DNA of 64,000 nt from Fibrobacter sp. (GCA_024399015.1 JAKSIC010000004.1:62001-126000), one strand, 5' to 3'; counted from the first letter of the stretch, positions 48,674 through 58,357 are shown. The notes: generated by a model not told the origin, from the letters alone. Program-made: numbers and translations.

Positions 48674-50332
48674 ATGAAGAATTCTCGTGATAACTGGGGC
48701 TCCAAACTTGGAGTCATCTTGGCAGTGGCTGGATCCGCTGTCGGTCTTGGCAACTTCCTACGTTTCCCCGTGCAGGCCGCAACAAACGGCGGCGGAGCCT
48801 TCATTATTCCCTACCTCATCGCCTTTTTGCTTTTGGGCATTCCTCTTTCCTGGATGGAATGGACTTTGGGCCGCGCCGCAGGCGCAAGGCATCACGGAAC
48901 AGCTCCGGGCGGATTCCACTATATCCTCGGTGAAAAGCCCTGGGCAAAGCACCTGGGCTCCCTGAATATTTTGCCCCCGTTGTTCATTAGTTTCTACTAC
49001 ATGTTCATCCAGTCCTGGATTCTCGCCTTTACCTATTACTCTGCCACCGGCAAGTTGATGGAAGTGGTCAAGGGCGGCTACGAACCCATGAAGGAATTCT
49101 TCGGCAACTATATTATGCTGAACACCCAGCTGGGTCCCTTCCCCGCTGCAATTATTTTCTTCCTTATTACGTTTGCCTGCAACATGGGCTTGCTCAGTTT
49201 CGGCGTCCGTAAGGGCATTGAACGCGTGAACAAGATTACCATGCCCATCCTTTTGATCATGGGTCTTGTGCTTGTGGTTCGTGTGCTTACCTTGGACGGT
49301 ATCGGCAAGGGCCTCGCCTTCGTTTGGAACCCCAACCTTTCTGAAATCACCAACCCCACCGTTTGGCTTGCTGCTTCCGGCCAGGTGTTCTTCACCATGA
49401 GTCTGGGTATGGGTATTGTTTTCTGCTACGCCAGCTACCTGAAGCCTAAGGAAGACCTGGTTCTTTCCTCCCTCACCGCAGCCTCCACCAACGGTTTTGC
49501 TGAAGTGATTTTGGGCGGCACCATCGTGATTCCTATGGCAATTCTTATTGCAGGTGCAAATATTGAAGAATGCGCCAAGCTGGGAACCTTCGGTCTCGGC
49601 TTCCAGACCATGCCTTTCGTATTCGGCCAGCTGCCCTTCGGCGGGTTCTTCCAGACCCTTTGGTTCGGCATGCTGTTTATCGCCGGCGTTACCAGTGCCA
49701 TCTCCATCATCCAGCCGCTGATCAGTTTCTGCGAAGACGATGTGAAACTTAGCCGTAAGGGTTCCATCACCACCGTCAGTATCGTCACCTTCATCGGCGG
49801 TCTCGTGGGCATCTTCGGTCTTGCCGCAGGCGCTGTAGACGAACTGGACTTCTGGGGCGGCAGCTTCCTCCTGGTGTTCATCGGTACCATCCAGGCATTC
49901 ATCTTCTCCTTCGTGCTGGGCAAGCGCAAGTCCGCCACCGTAAAGGACGAGAACGGCAACCCCGAGTCCGAGGCATTCGCCCTCATGAACGAAGGTGCCG
50001 CCTTGAAGCTTCCCAAGTTCTTCAGATTTATCATCCGTTACGTGTGCCCCGCCTACTTGACCATTGTGCTTGTAGCCTGGCTCATCCACGACGGCTGGAA
50101 GGTCGTCTCCCTGCAGGGCGTTCCCGCAGACGCCATGGTCACCTTCCTCGGTTTTGAAATGACCCAGATTGCATTCACCTGGGGTATCCGAATTTTCCTG
50201 CTGGTTCTCGCAATTCTCCTGAACGTGGTCATTGCCTACGTTTGGCGTAAAGGCGGCGCAGCAACCCGTGACACCACCCACCCGCAGAACATGCCTGTCG
50301 GCGACTCCGACGATGTTGTTAAGGAGGCTTAA
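48674..50332 (+). CDS. sodium-dependent NSS family transporter
   Basis: This 552-residue secondary transporter has about twelve membrane helices. The first unwound helix carries GSAVGLGNFLRFPVQAATNGGGAFIIPYLIAFLLLGIP, the sodium and substrate site of neurotransmitter:sodium symporters. The family usually takes up amino acids or amines with Na+. A long insertion between late helices (GKRKSATVKDENGNPESEAFALMNEGAALKLP) is hydrophilic. The gene ends with AAGGAGG, the ribosome site for the tiny MetS-like gene that follows at once. Substrate is unknown; methionine or alanine are suggested only by the MetS neighbour. Confidence 0.9.
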   Translation: MKNSRDNWGSKLGVILAVAGSAVGLGNFLRFPVQAATNGGGAFIIPYLIAFLLLGIPLSWMEWTLGRAAGARHHGTAPGGFHYILGEKPWAKHLGSLNILPPLFISFYYMFIQSWILAFTYYSATGKLMEVVKGGYEPMKEFFGNYIMLNTQLGPFPAAIIFFLITFACNMGLLSFGVRKGIERVNKITMPILLIMGLVLVVRVLTLDGIGKGLAFVWNPNLSEITNPTVWLAASGQVFFTMSLGMGIVFCYASYLKPKEDLVLSSLTAASTNGFAEVILGGTIVIPMAILIAGANIEECAKLGTFGLGFQTMPFVFGQLPFGGFFQTLWFGMLFIAGVTSAISIIQPLISFCEDDVKLSRKGSITTVSIVTFIGGLVGIFGLAAGAVDELDFWGGSFLLVFIGTIQAFIFSFVLGKRKSATVKDENGNPESEAFALMNEGAALKLPKFFRFIIRYVCPAYLTIVLVAWLIHDGWKVVSLQGVPADAMVTFLGFEMTQIAFTWGIRIFLLVLAILLNVVIAYVWRKGGAATRDTTHPQNMPVGDSDDVVKEA

Positions 50333-50334
50333 TT

Positions 50335-50436
50335 ATGGAACTGTCTACTAGCGGTATCGTTTTTATGATTCTCTCCTGGGCCGTCATTATCGGTCTGTGC
50401 GCTTTCTGCTTCAGCAAAGTTTTTAAGAAGAAGTAA
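50335..50436 (+). CDS. MetS-like small subunit of the NSS transporter
   Basis: This 33-residue protein is a single membrane helix (about residues 5-26, GIVFMILSWAVIIGLCAFCF) with a short polar N-terminus and the basic tail SKVFKKK. It starts 2 nt after the transporter stop, behind a perfect AAGGAGG site within the transporter's last codons. Its size, S-G-I-x-x-M-I-L-S-W pattern and place match the MetS family, which in Corynebacterium is required for MetP methionine/alanine uptake. The next gene begins 10 nt downstream. Confidence 0.85.
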   Translation: MELSTSGIVFMILSWAVIIGLCAFCFSKVFKKK

Positions 50437-50446
50437 CCGGAGTTTT

Positions 50447-53400
50447 ATGAAGCTGTTTAAAAGTTCTGGCGCTATTCCCTTTTTCATCGTCTCGTTCCTA
50501 GGCGCCTTTGTCCAGATGGGCATTTTCGTCCATTTCCAGACTTGGCTCGGAGCGAACTTTGAAGGAACCAGTTATATCTGGCGTAGCGCCTTGCTGCAAT
50601 TCGCCATCTTCGTTCCTAGCATCTTCATGATGCCCGTGGCCAGTTACTTCGTCGGAAAAAGATCCGAAAGCAAGGCCATGGCCTGGTCCAACATGGGCAT
50701 CGTCGCTGCATTGATCGCAATCTCCGTTTGCTACGTTACGGACTGCAACTGGGTGGCCTTCGGTCTTGTTGGTCTGTACGGCGTGTTCTACGCCCTCCAT
50801 GTTCCTGCACGAACCAGTGCCATGAAGGAAATCTTCAAGGGTGACGATCTGGTAAAGGCAAACACCTGCTTCATGATCTGTTACGTTCTGGGTGTGGCCT
50901 TGGCTGCTTACCTGGGAATTATCGTTTTCAACTACATCCTCTTTATCTACCTTGGTGCAGCTGTTGCCGCAGCAGTTCTCTGCTTCTTTATCAAGGTCGG
51001 TCACCACGACGATACCGTGAAGTACCGTTCCGCACGTCGAGTATTTGCAGCAACCTGGAAGATTCCCAGCGCACGTCTCGCCATTCTCGGTCTTTCCGCT
51101 TTCTGGGGTGTTATCCAGATTTTGATGCTCCTGGCTCAGCAGATGAGTACCCAGCACATTCCCAACACCTTCAGCCTTACTTCTGCAGGTTTCGTATTCT
51201 CCGTTACCTTGACCGCAGCAGGCATTATCGTTGGTGCCATCATTGCAAGCCAGTCCTCCAGAGGCTTTGTCGAAACAGGCTTGATTCCTTTTGCAGCCAT
51301 CGCCTCCGCTATCGTGATGTTCTTCATTCCTTTCGTTCAGATCGATTGGCTCCAGGCAATTCTCTATAGCATTCTCGGCGTCTGCACCGGTGCCGCGTTC
51401 GTCATTTTGAGAACAACCATCCAAAACTTGACCAAGCCCAATACGGCAGGTCGAATTTTTGCGGTTTCCAACATGATCCAGATGTCCGTACTTTCCATCT
51501 TGATGGGCGGACAAACACTGTTGTTGCTCTTTGCAGACTTCGAAATTCGTCATTGCTTCATCATTCTCGCAGTAATGTTTGCATTGACTTTCATCTTGAC
51601 CCTTCGCAACACCCCCATGACGCTTTTACGCGCAGGTCTCCGTTTTGCTTTCGCCTTTGTATTCCGTTACCGCGTAAAGGTTCTTGGAGTTCAGAACATT
51701 CCGGAATCTGGCCCGGTTCTTTTGATTGGTCCCCACTTCAGCTTTATTGACTGGGCCGTACTCCAGATGTGTAGCCCCCGTCCCCTCCGTATTGCAAGTA
51801 ACCGAAATACTTGGGCCGACTGGTATCAAAAGTGGCTGGCCCACGGCAAGTTCCTGATTCCCATCAACCGTCGCGATCCAAAGCCCGCCATGGAAGAAAT
51901 CCGTCAGGCCTTGCTCAACGGCGAAGCCGTGGTCATCTTCCCCGAAGGCGAAGTTTCAAAGTCCCCCTTCATTTCGAAGTTCTCCTTGAATTATCACGAT
52001 GCAGTTGAAGGTACCGACGCTCAGATCATCCCCTTCTATATTCAGGGACTTTGGGGCAGCCGTTACAGCCACGCCTCTGAATGTGTCAACCGTCCGCAAT
52101 ACTACAACCGCATGGTCAGCGTAGGTTTTGCCAAGGCTCGTCCGGTAACTGCATCTGAAGAAGAAATCCGCAGTGATTTGCAGGCCTTAGGCGCAGACGT
52201 GTGGAACATGGCTATGGATCATTCCAAGCCCATCGTTCCGCTGTGGTTCAGGGCGATGCTCAAGCGCCGCAACCGCCCCATTTTGATCGACCCGGCAGGC
52301 AGACATGTTTCTGGACACGGAATGCTTTACCTCTGCCATCGTTATGGAAACAAGATTCGTTCCATTGCCAAAAACGAACGTCACGTAGGTTTCATGCTTC
52401 CCACCAGCCGAGACGCAGCGCTTGGCATCCTGTCTATTCTCGGCACAGGAAAGACTTCTGTCAATCTGAACTATACCGCCCCCGTAGACACGGTACTTGG
52501 TTGCATTCAGAAAGCAGACGTTTCTACCGTTGTTACAACAAAGGCCTTCTTGGCAAAGCTTTCCAGTAAGAACGCAGCATTTGAAGAAATTGCAAAGCGC
52601 TGCAAAATGATCTACCTGGACGAAGAAGAAGAAAAATTGGGAACCATTGGTCGTCTTCTTGACGTTGCCATGATCAAGTTCCTTCCCGCAAAACTGCTTA
52701 AGTTCCTGTGGTTCACTTCTGCAAAGCTCAACGACGACGCATTGATTCTTTTCAGTTCGGGTTCCGAAGGTACACCTAAGGGCGTTCAGCTCTCCCACAA
52801 GAACATCGTAGCAAACGCACAGCAGATGGATTACATTTTGAAGATCAATCGTGCTGACGTGATGACCTGTCTGCTTCCGCTGTTCCATTCCTTCGGATTT
52901 ACCATGACCTTCATGGCTCCTTTGCTGGACGGCGTCCCCATGGTTCTTTGTCCGGATCCCACCGACATCAAGACCTTGGCTCGTGTGTGCGCCCAGTACA
53001 AGACAACCATTCTCATGGGCACCCCCACCTTCCTCCGCGCCATTGCAATCAACCGCTGGGTTCACCCCATGTGTCTGGACACTTTGCGTTACATCGTAGC
53101 CGGTGCAGAAAAGCTCCGTCCCGAAATGCGCGAAGCCTTCAAGTTGAAGTTCGGTAAGGACATCTACGAAGCCTACGGCTGTACAGAACTTTCTCCTCTC
53201 GCAACCCTCAACGCACCTAACGTGTTGCTGGACGACTTCCTGACCATGGGCAAGTGCAACGATACATCCAGTATCGGCATGGCAATCCCGGGTTCCATCA
53301 CTGCAATCATTGATCCCGAAACTAACGAATTCCTGGATCCTTCTGCAGAAGGCATGATCGTTGTCAGCGGTCCTCAGGTGATGAAGGGCTACCTGAAGGA

Positions 53401-53839
53401 TCCCGAAAAGACAGCAAGCGTCGTGTTCGAAAAGGATGGCCGCCGCTGGTACAAGACTGGCGATAAGGGCACCCACACCCCCGACGGATTTGTACAGATT
53501 CTCGGACGTTACAGCCGTTTCGCAAAGCTTGGCGGCGAAATGATTTCCTTGACCGCCGTGGAATTGCGACTTGCAGAAACCAAATTGCTTGAAGGTATGG
53601 AATTCGCAGTCACAGCAGTTCCGGACTCCGTCAAGGGCGAAAGAATCGTACTTCTGGTCAACGGAAACTTTGACGAAGAAGAACTTTCCCGCAATATCCG
53701 TAAGTCCGGCATCCCGCCTCTCATGATTCCTGGTTCCGTCTTTAAGGTGCCCAGTGTTCCTAAGCTGGGCTCCGGAAAGTGGGACTTCCCCAACATGAAG
53801 AAGATGGCCATCGAACTGGTGGAAAACAGCAAGAAATAA
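50447..53839 (+). CDS. LplT-PlsC-acyl ligase fusion (Aas-type lysophospholipid recycling protein)
   Basis: This 1130-residue protein joins three modules. Residues about 1-400 are a 12-helix MFS transporter of the LplT type, which flips lysophospholipids inward. Residues about 405-600 are a PlsC-type acyltransferase with the H-x4-D motif PHFSFID and the FPEGEVS loop. Residues about 610-1130 are an AMP-forming acyl-ACP/CoA ligase: ALILFSSGSEGTPKGVQLSH, YEAYGCTELSPL and YKTGDKGTHTPDGFVQILGR. In E. coli the transporter and the two-domain Aas are separate adjacent genes. Here all three steps, import, acyl activation and re-acylation, are in one chain. A CCGGAG site precedes the ATG. It is probably co-transcribed with the NSS-MetS pair. 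Confidence 0.9.
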   Translation: MKLFKSSGAIPFFIVSFLGAFVQMGIFVHFQTWLGANFEGTSYIWRSALLQFAIFVPSIFMMPVASYFVGKRSESKAMAWSNMGIVAALIAISVCYVTDCNWVAFGLVGLYGVFYALHVPARTSAMKEIFKGDDLVKANTCFMICYVLGVALAAYLGIIVFNYILFIYLGAAVAAAVLCFFIKVGHHDDTVKYRSARRVFAATWKIPSARLAILGLSAFWGVIQILMLLAQQMSTQHIPNTFSLTSAGFVFSVTLTAAGIIVGAIIASQSSRGFVETGLIPFAAIASAIVMFFIPFVQIDWLQAILYSILGVCTGAAFVILRTTIQNLTKPNTAGRIFAVSNMIQMSVLSILMGGQTLLLLFADFEIRHCFIILAVMFALTFILTLRNTPMTLLRAGLRFAFAFVFRYRVKVLGVQNIPESGPVLLIGPHFSFIDWAVLQMCSPRPLRIASNRNTWADWYQKWLAHGKFLIPINRRDPKPAMEEIRQALLNGEAVVIFPEGEVSKSPFISKFSLNYHDAVEGTDAQIIPFYIQGLWGSRYSHASECVNRPQYYNRMVSVGFAKARPVTASEEEIRSDLQALGADVWNMAMDHSKPIVPLWFRAMLKRRNRPILIDPAGRHVSGHGMLYLCHRYGNKIRSIAKNERHVGFMLPTSRDAALGILSILGTGKTSVNLNYTAPVDTVLGCIQKADVSTVVTTKAFLAKLSSKNAAFEEIAKRCKMIYLDEEEEKLGTIGRLLDVAMIKFLPAKLLKFLWFTSAKLNDDALILFSSGSEGTPKGVQLSHKNIVANAQQMDYILKINRADVMTCLLPLFHSFGFTMTFMAPLLDGVPMVLCPDPTDIKTLARVCAQYKTTILMGTPTFLRAIAINRWVHPMCLDTLRYIVAGAEKLRPEMREAFKLKFGKDIYEAYGCTELSPLATLNAPNVLLDDFLTMGKCNDTSSIGMAIPGSITAIIDPETNEFLDPSAEGMIVVSGPQVMKGYLKDPEKTASVVFEKDGRRWYKTGDKGTHTPDGFVQILGRYSRFAKLGGEMISLTAVELRLAETKLLEGMEFAVTAVPDSVKGERIVLLVNGNFDEEELSRNIRKSGIPPLMIPGSVFKVPSVPKLGSGKWDFPNMKKMAIELVENSKK

Positions 53840-53867
53840 ACTGCGTTAAATCACAACGCAAAAATAA

Positions 53868-53896
53868 AGCTCCCCCGACGAGGGGAGTTTTTTTAT
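53868..53896 (+). terminator. terminator after the LplT-Aas fusion
   Basis: CTCCCC at 53870-53875 pairs with GGGGAG at 53882-53887 and seven T follow. A TATATT box (53894-53899) overlaps the end of the T run and probably starts the RidA message. Confidence 0.88.
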
Positions 53897-53926
53897 ATTA
53901 GTCAGAGTAAAAAAAGGAAGGTTTAT

Positions 53927-54430
53927 ATGGTCAACATCAAGAAGAAAATCGAAGAATTGGGTCTCACCCTCCCTGCTGTAGCCGCACCTCTTGCAGCCTA
54001 CATTCCTGCCAACCGCGCAGGCGATATGATTTTCGTCTCTGGCCAGTTGCCTTCTGTGAACGGAGATTTTTCCGCCTACACCGGAATTGTTCCCAGCCAG
54101 CTTTCCCCAGAAAAGGCTAAGGAAGGCGCTGCTATTTGTCTGTTGAACAACATCGCCGCCGCCATGAGTGTTCTTCAGGAAGGCGAAACCTTGAAGCTGG
54201 TGCAGATGCAGGGCTTTGTGCAGTCCTCCCCCGATTTCAAGGAACAGCCCGCCGTATTGAATGGCGCTAGCGAACTGGCCGTCCAGATTCTCGGAGACAA
54301 CGGTAAGCACGCCCGCACCGCCGTAGGCGTTTCAGCATTGCCTAAGAATGCCGGTGTAGAAATCAGCTGCACATTCCAGGCCATCAAAAGTGACGCTCAG
54401 TTCACAGGTCGTATGAATTGGATTGAATAA
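53927..54430 (+). CDS. RidA/YjgF family protein
   Basis: This 167-residue protein matches the longer branch of the RidA family: IEELGLTLPAVAAPLAAYIPANRAGDMIFVSGQLP at the start, LNNIAAAMSVLQEGETL in the middle and GKHARTAVGVSALPKNAGVEISCTFQAI near the end. RidA enzymes hydrolyse reactive enamine/imine intermediates. In the final motif the catalytic Arg of R-x-x-V-x-V-x-x-L-P appears as ARTAVGVSALP, so it is retained. The ribosome site is AGGAAGG, 5 nt before the ATG. The gene is convergent with an HD-domain gene. Confidence 0.88.
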   Translation: MVNIKKKIEELGLTLPAVAAPLAAYIPANRAGDMIFVSGQLPSVNGDFSAYTGIVPSQLSPEKAKEGAAICLLNNIAAAMSVLQEGETLKLVQMQGFVQSSPDFKEQPAVLNGASELAVQILGDNGKHARTAVGVSALPKNAGVEISCTFQAIKSDAQFTGRMNWIE

Positions 54431-54452
54431 AAAAGCGCGGAGATCCGCGCGA
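54431..54452. terminator. hairpin between ridA-like and HD genes
   Basis: GCGCGG pairs with CCGCGC around AGAT, with six A on the left. The minus strand therefore has a T run after the hairpin, which suits termination of the leftward HD gene. On the plus strand it lacks a T tract. Confidence 0.6.
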
Positions 54453-54461
54453 TAAATGAAT

Positions 54462-54965
54462 CTAAAAATCGTTTTCTTGCAGCCAAGTTCTCATCTGACT
54501 TGGCTGTATTTTTTTTGCCAGGGATTTCTTGGCAATAAATTCACCAAAAGTTGTGGCCATTTTTTCGGGATTCAATTTGAAGTCCACACGTCCCAAGTCA
54601 AGGCGATCCGCATCGTAGCAAGTATCGATGGTCGGATCTCCGCTACGACGTTCCGTTGTGTGGTTGGTACAGGCATGGAACAGCTTTTCAAACTGTTCAT
54701 CCGTAATCTCGAAAAGTTTTTCATCACGGCACTTCTTGGCAAATTCCGCACCGCGACTACCATGAGTTTCATCATAACCGTCGCTTTCACGCTTAGAATC
54801 ATGGAACAAGGCAAACAATCGCACCACGGTGATGTCCGCCTTGGTCTTTTTCGCCAGCATCAGTCCGTTAAACTCCACCTGGCGCCAATGGGCCAGCCCG
54901 TGGATATCGGAATCGTAAATGCGATCTCCGTAAACGAATTCCTGAAGCGCCGCGAAATCAATCAT
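54462..54965 (-). CDS. HD-domain family hydrolase
   Basis: This 167-residue protein has metal-binding motifs of the HD superfamily: an early HGLAHWRQV (His), LFALFHDSKRESDGYDETHG (His-Asp), HACTNHTT and YDADRLDLGRV (Asp). These would hold one or two metal ions for phosphohydrolase activity on a nucleotide or similar substrate. The order fits small stand-alone HD enzymes of unknown substrate. The stop of mutS is 9 nt upstream in the same direction, so the gene is probably the end of the scpB-mutS unit. Confidence 0.8.
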   Translation of the reverse strand: MIDFAALQEFVYGDRIYDSDIHGLAHWRQVEFNGLMLAKKTKADITVVRLFALFHDSKRESDGYDETHGSRGAEFAKKCRDEKLFEITDEQFEKLFHACTNHTTERRSGDPTIDTCYDADRLDLGRVDFKLNPEKMATTFGEFIAKKSLAKKIQPSQMRTWLQENDF

Positions 54966-54974
54966 GGTGAAAAC

Positions 54975-57635
54975 TTACTTTCCGTAATGTTCCTTCAGAT
55001 CCATCAAGGTTTGAAGAGCCTGCATGGGAGTCATTTCTTCCGGACGGAGGCGGCGCACTTCTTCCTTGAGGAGGGTGGAGCTTTCATCGGGAGGAGCAAA
55101 GAGATCCACCTGAGGCTTTTCCTTCAGCTTCTTGTTGGCGGCTTCGTCGCTGGGGTCGATCTTGTGCTTTTCCAAGCGGAGCAAGATCTTGCGGGCGCGG
55201 CGGAGAACGTTGTTGGGTAAGCCAGCCATTTCAGCCACATGGATACCGTAGCTGGAGTCGCAAGCACCTTCCAGAATCTTGTGCAAGAAGATGAGCTTGT
55301 CGCCCTTTTCCTGAACAGCCACCTGATAGTTGCCAGCGTGTTCCAAGTCGTCCACAAGTCCAGTCAATTCGTGGTAGTGGGTAGCAAACAGCGTGAGGGC
55401 AGCGCGGGCGGGCTCGTCGTGAAGAGTTTCAACGATAGCCCAGGCAATGGAGAGGCCGTCAAAGGTACTGGTACCGCGGCCGATTTCGTCCAGAAGAACA
55501 AGGCTATGGGCGGTAGCGTTACGCAGAATGTTTGCGGTTTCTATCATTTCCACCATGAAGGTAGAGAGGCCGCGGCTCAAGCGGTCACTGGCGCCCACAC
55601 GGGTAAAGATGCGGTCCACAACGCCAATGCGGGCGGATTCCGCAGGCACGAAGCAGCCGATTTGCGCCATCAAGACAATGAGGCCGGTCTGACGCAGGTA
55701 AGTAGATTTACCAGCCATGTTGGGGCCGGTAATAAGCATCAGTCGGGTCGCCTCGGGCGACAGCGTTACGTCATTGCTGATGAAGTCAAGGTCGGGATTC
55801 ACCGCGACGATCACCGGATGGAAACCACCCTTGATTTCGATGCCAGAGCCTTCAAAAACTTCGGGGCAGACATAGTTGTACTTGCGGGCAGCACGAGCAA
55901 AGCTGTACAGCGTATCCACGCGGGCAATGGCGTTGGCGATTTCCTGAAGTTCTGCACGCCAGGAGTTAACGCGGTCGCGGAGTTCGCAGAAAATCTTGTA
56001 TTCCAGAGCGTGGATATTCACTTCGGCGTTGCTGATGATGGATTCGCATTCCTTCATTTCCGGAGTGATGTAACGTTCGGCGTTTACCGTGGTCTGCTTA
56101 CGGATATATTCGTCGGGAATGGGGTTCGTAGCCTTGGCCATGGCGGCGCGGGTCACTTCGATGTAGTAACCAAAGACCTTGTTGTAGCCCACCTTCAGAC
56201 TGGGGATTCCCAGGCGTTCCTTTTCGCGAGTTTCCAAGGACGCAATCCACTGACGCTTATCCTTGATGTTTGCATTCAGCTGGTCCAATTCTTCATTGGC
56301 ACCTTCGCGAATCATGCCGCCTTCGCGGACAGTCATGGGCAAATCATCATTGAACTGACTAAGAAGTTCCTCTCCCCTACCCTTGGCGAGAATCAAAGCT
56401 TCGCGCATGGGTTCGAAAATGGGAGAACGCAAACCTTCAAGAACATCGGCCACCTTGGAAGCCTGAGACAAGGAGCGTCCCATACCAGCAAGGTCACGGG
56501 CATTGGCACGTCCGGAGCCCACACGGCCCATCAAGCGTTCCATATCCAGAATGGAAGTGAGAGATTCCTTCAATTCGTCAAGAGCCACAGGATTGTTCAC
56601 CAATTCATTCACCGCTTCTTCGCGTTCCTTGATGCGGTCCACGGAAATCAACGGATGGCTCACCCAATCCTTCAAAGTTCTGCCACCCATGGCAGTGACG
56701 GTAAAGTCGAGAACATAGCAAAGGGTGCTGCTAATGTCATCAGCGTTCAGCGGGCGAACCAATTCCAGGTTACGAAGGGTGCTGGGATCCAGCGTCATGT
56801 AGTCATCAAGATTCAGAATCTCGAGGTTCGTAAAGTGGGAAAGTTCAGATTTTTTCTGGTACATCAAGTACTGCAGAAGAGCACCAGTCACGGAAGTTTC
56901 TTCATCGCGGCCATCCAAGCCGAGACCGTCCAAGGCTTCCACCTTGAAATGAGAGAACAGCGTATCCTTGGCGGCTTCAACGCCAAACTGGAATGCAGGC
57001 AGTTCTGTAATCAAAATATTTTCGGACTTCACCAAGTCCATGACGCCGACAGGAATCTTGCAACCTTCGGGCACGACAATTTCCTTAGGCATGCGGCGAC
57101 AGAATTCACATTCAAAAGCCTGAACGGAGCTCTTGCAAGTAGCCAAATAACCGGTGGTCACATCGGCAATGGCAAACACGGCCATCTCGGCAGACTTGCC
57201 GTCGGCATTTTCGGAACCCGCGCCAGCTTTTTCTGCAGTTCCCGGGATGTATGCGCAAAGGTAGTTTGCTTCCTTGGCGTCCAGGTTAGCTTCGTTCATG
57301 GCGGTGCCGGCACTGATGATTTCTACAATGTCGCGCTTGACGATGCCCTTGGCAAGCTTCGGGTCTTCCACCTGTTCGCAAATAGCCACACGGTAGCCAG
57401 CAGCCACCATCTTGGGAACGTAACGTTCTGCAGCGTGGTGCGGGAATCCGCAAAGGGGCGTAGCACCGGAAGCACCGTTATTACGGCTCGTAAGTGTAAT
57501 GCCCAAAATCTTAGAGGCGATAACAGCGTCTTCTTCGAAAAGTTCAAAGAAGTCACCCATTCTAAAGAACAGAATACAACCAGGGTTTTGAGCCTTGATA
57601 TCGTAATACTGCTGCATCAACGGAGTGCAGGCCAT
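54975..57635 (-). CDS. mutS: DNA mismatch repair protein MutS
   Basis: This 886-residue ATPase recognises mismatches. The N-terminal domain has the Phe-x-Glu motif in GDFFELFEEDA near residue 27. The clamp and core follow, and the ATPase has Walker A TGPNMAGKSTYLRQTGLIVLMAQIG, Walker B LVLLDEIGRGTSTFDGLSIAWA and the ATHYHEL motif. The C-terminal helix-turn-helix and tail are present. The start overlaps the scpB stop by one base (TAATG). Confidence 0.96.
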   Translation of the reverse strand: MACTPLMQQYYDIKAQNPGCILFFRMGDFFELFEEDAVIASKILGITLTSRNNGASGATPLCGFPHHAAERYVPKMVAAGYRVAICEQVEDPKLAKGIVKRDIVEIISAGTAMNEANLDAKEANYLCAYIPGTAEKAGAGSENADGKSAEMAVFAIADVTTGYLATCKSSVQAFECEFCRRMPKEIVVPEGCKIPVGVMDLVKSENILITELPAFQFGVEAAKDTLFSHFKVEALDGLGLDGRDEETSVTGALLQYLMYQKKSELSHFTNLEILNLDDYMTLDPSTLRNLELVRPLNADDISSTLCYVLDFTVTAMGGRTLKDWVSHPLISVDRIKEREEAVNELVNNPVALDELKESLTSILDMERLMGRVGSGRANARDLAGMGRSLSQASKVADVLEGLRSPIFEPMREALILAKGRGEELLSQFNDDLPMTVREGGMIREGANEELDQLNANIKDKRQWIASLETREKERLGIPSLKVGYNKVFGYYIEVTRAAMAKATNPIPDEYIRKQTTVNAERYITPEMKECESIISNAEVNIHALEYKIFCELRDRVNSWRAELQEIANAIARVDTLYSFARAARKYNYVCPEVFEGSGIEIKGGFHPVIVAVNPDLDFISNDVTLSPEATRLMLITGPNMAGKSTYLRQTGLIVLMAQIGCFVPAESARIGVVDRIFTRVGASDRLSRGLSTFMVEMIETANILRNATAHSLVLLDEIGRGTSTFDGLSIAWAIVETLHDEPARAALTLFATHYHELTGLVDDLEHAGNYQVAVQEKGDKLIFLHKILEGACDSSYGIHVAEMAGLPNNVLRRARKILLRLEKHKIDPSDEAANKKLKEKPQVDLFAPPDESSTLLKEEVRRLRPEEMTPMQALQTLMDLKEHYGK

Positions 57636-58342
57636 TACAAGTCTCCCATGGAAAGTTCAACCTGATCCGGATTTTCTTCCGGTTCCTTGGGCTCTTCAGT
57701 GGCGATGGATTCCGGCTTGGCGTACTGAGGTACCAGAGCACCGGCTTCCAGAAGTTCACTGAATTCGCGAAGGCGGGGCAAGTCTTCGGGAATGCGGTTA
57801 ATTCCGAAGTACTTCATGAATTCCTGTGTGGTCACGTAAGTGTAGGGGTTGCCTACAGTTTCTGCGCGGGCACCCAATGCGATAAACTTCTTATCCAGCA
57901 AGTTACGGATGGGACCATCTGCAGAAGAAACGCCACGGACCTGTTCGATGGCGGCCTTGGTAATGGGCTGCTGGTAAGCAATCACAGCCAAGGTTTCCAA
58001 AGCAGCCTGACTCAAGCGGCGAGCATTAACATCCGGGAACAGCTTGCGGACCCACGGGTAATACTTGGCGCGGGTACGGAAGCGGTAGCCACCGGCCTGT
58101 TCCACAATTTCAAACGGAGAATTGATTTTGTTCAAGGAGTCGTTGGCAGCGATCAAAGCGTCGGACACCAAACGAGCATCCAAGAAGTCTCCAAGAATTT
58201 CACGGAGCTTCTTCAGGGTCACCACATCGGGCGATGCAAAAACCAGGGCCTGGATAATACGGGCGAGATCTTCCTGACTTTCAACTTTAGGAAGTTCCGC
58301 AGATTCTTCGGCCAATTCATCTAAGTTCTGATCTTCTGCCAT
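57635..58342 (-). CDS. scpB: segregation and condensation protein B
   Basis: This 235-residue protein has the two winged helices of ScpB (RIIQALVFASPDVVTLKKLREILGDF and LSQAALETLAVIAYQQPITKAAIEQVRGVSSADGPIRNLLDKKFI). It forms condensin with SMC and ScpA. An acidic tail of about 40 residues ends the protein. scpA and smc are not in this window. It lies 15 nt after proB and overlaps mutS by one base, so proB-scpB-mutS and the HD gene may be one unit. Confidence 0.93.
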   Translation of the reverse strand: MAEDQNLDELAEESAELPKVESQEDLARIIQALVFASPDVVTLKKLREILGDFLDARLVSDALIAANDSLNKINSPFEIVEQAGGYRFRTRAKYYPWVRKLFPDVNARRLSQAALETLAVIAYQQPITKAAIEQVRGVSSADGPIRNLLDKKFIALGARAETVGNPYTYVTTQEFMKYFGINRIPEDLPRLREFSELLEAGALVPQYAKPESIATEEPKEPEENPDQVELSMGDL

Positions 58343-58357
58343 ATCGCAAGCCTCTTA

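Noticed and set aside
55239-57665. An 808-codon plus-strand open frame opposite mutS
   Set aside because: It is the same codon-bias shadow; mutS has complete family motifs on the other strand.
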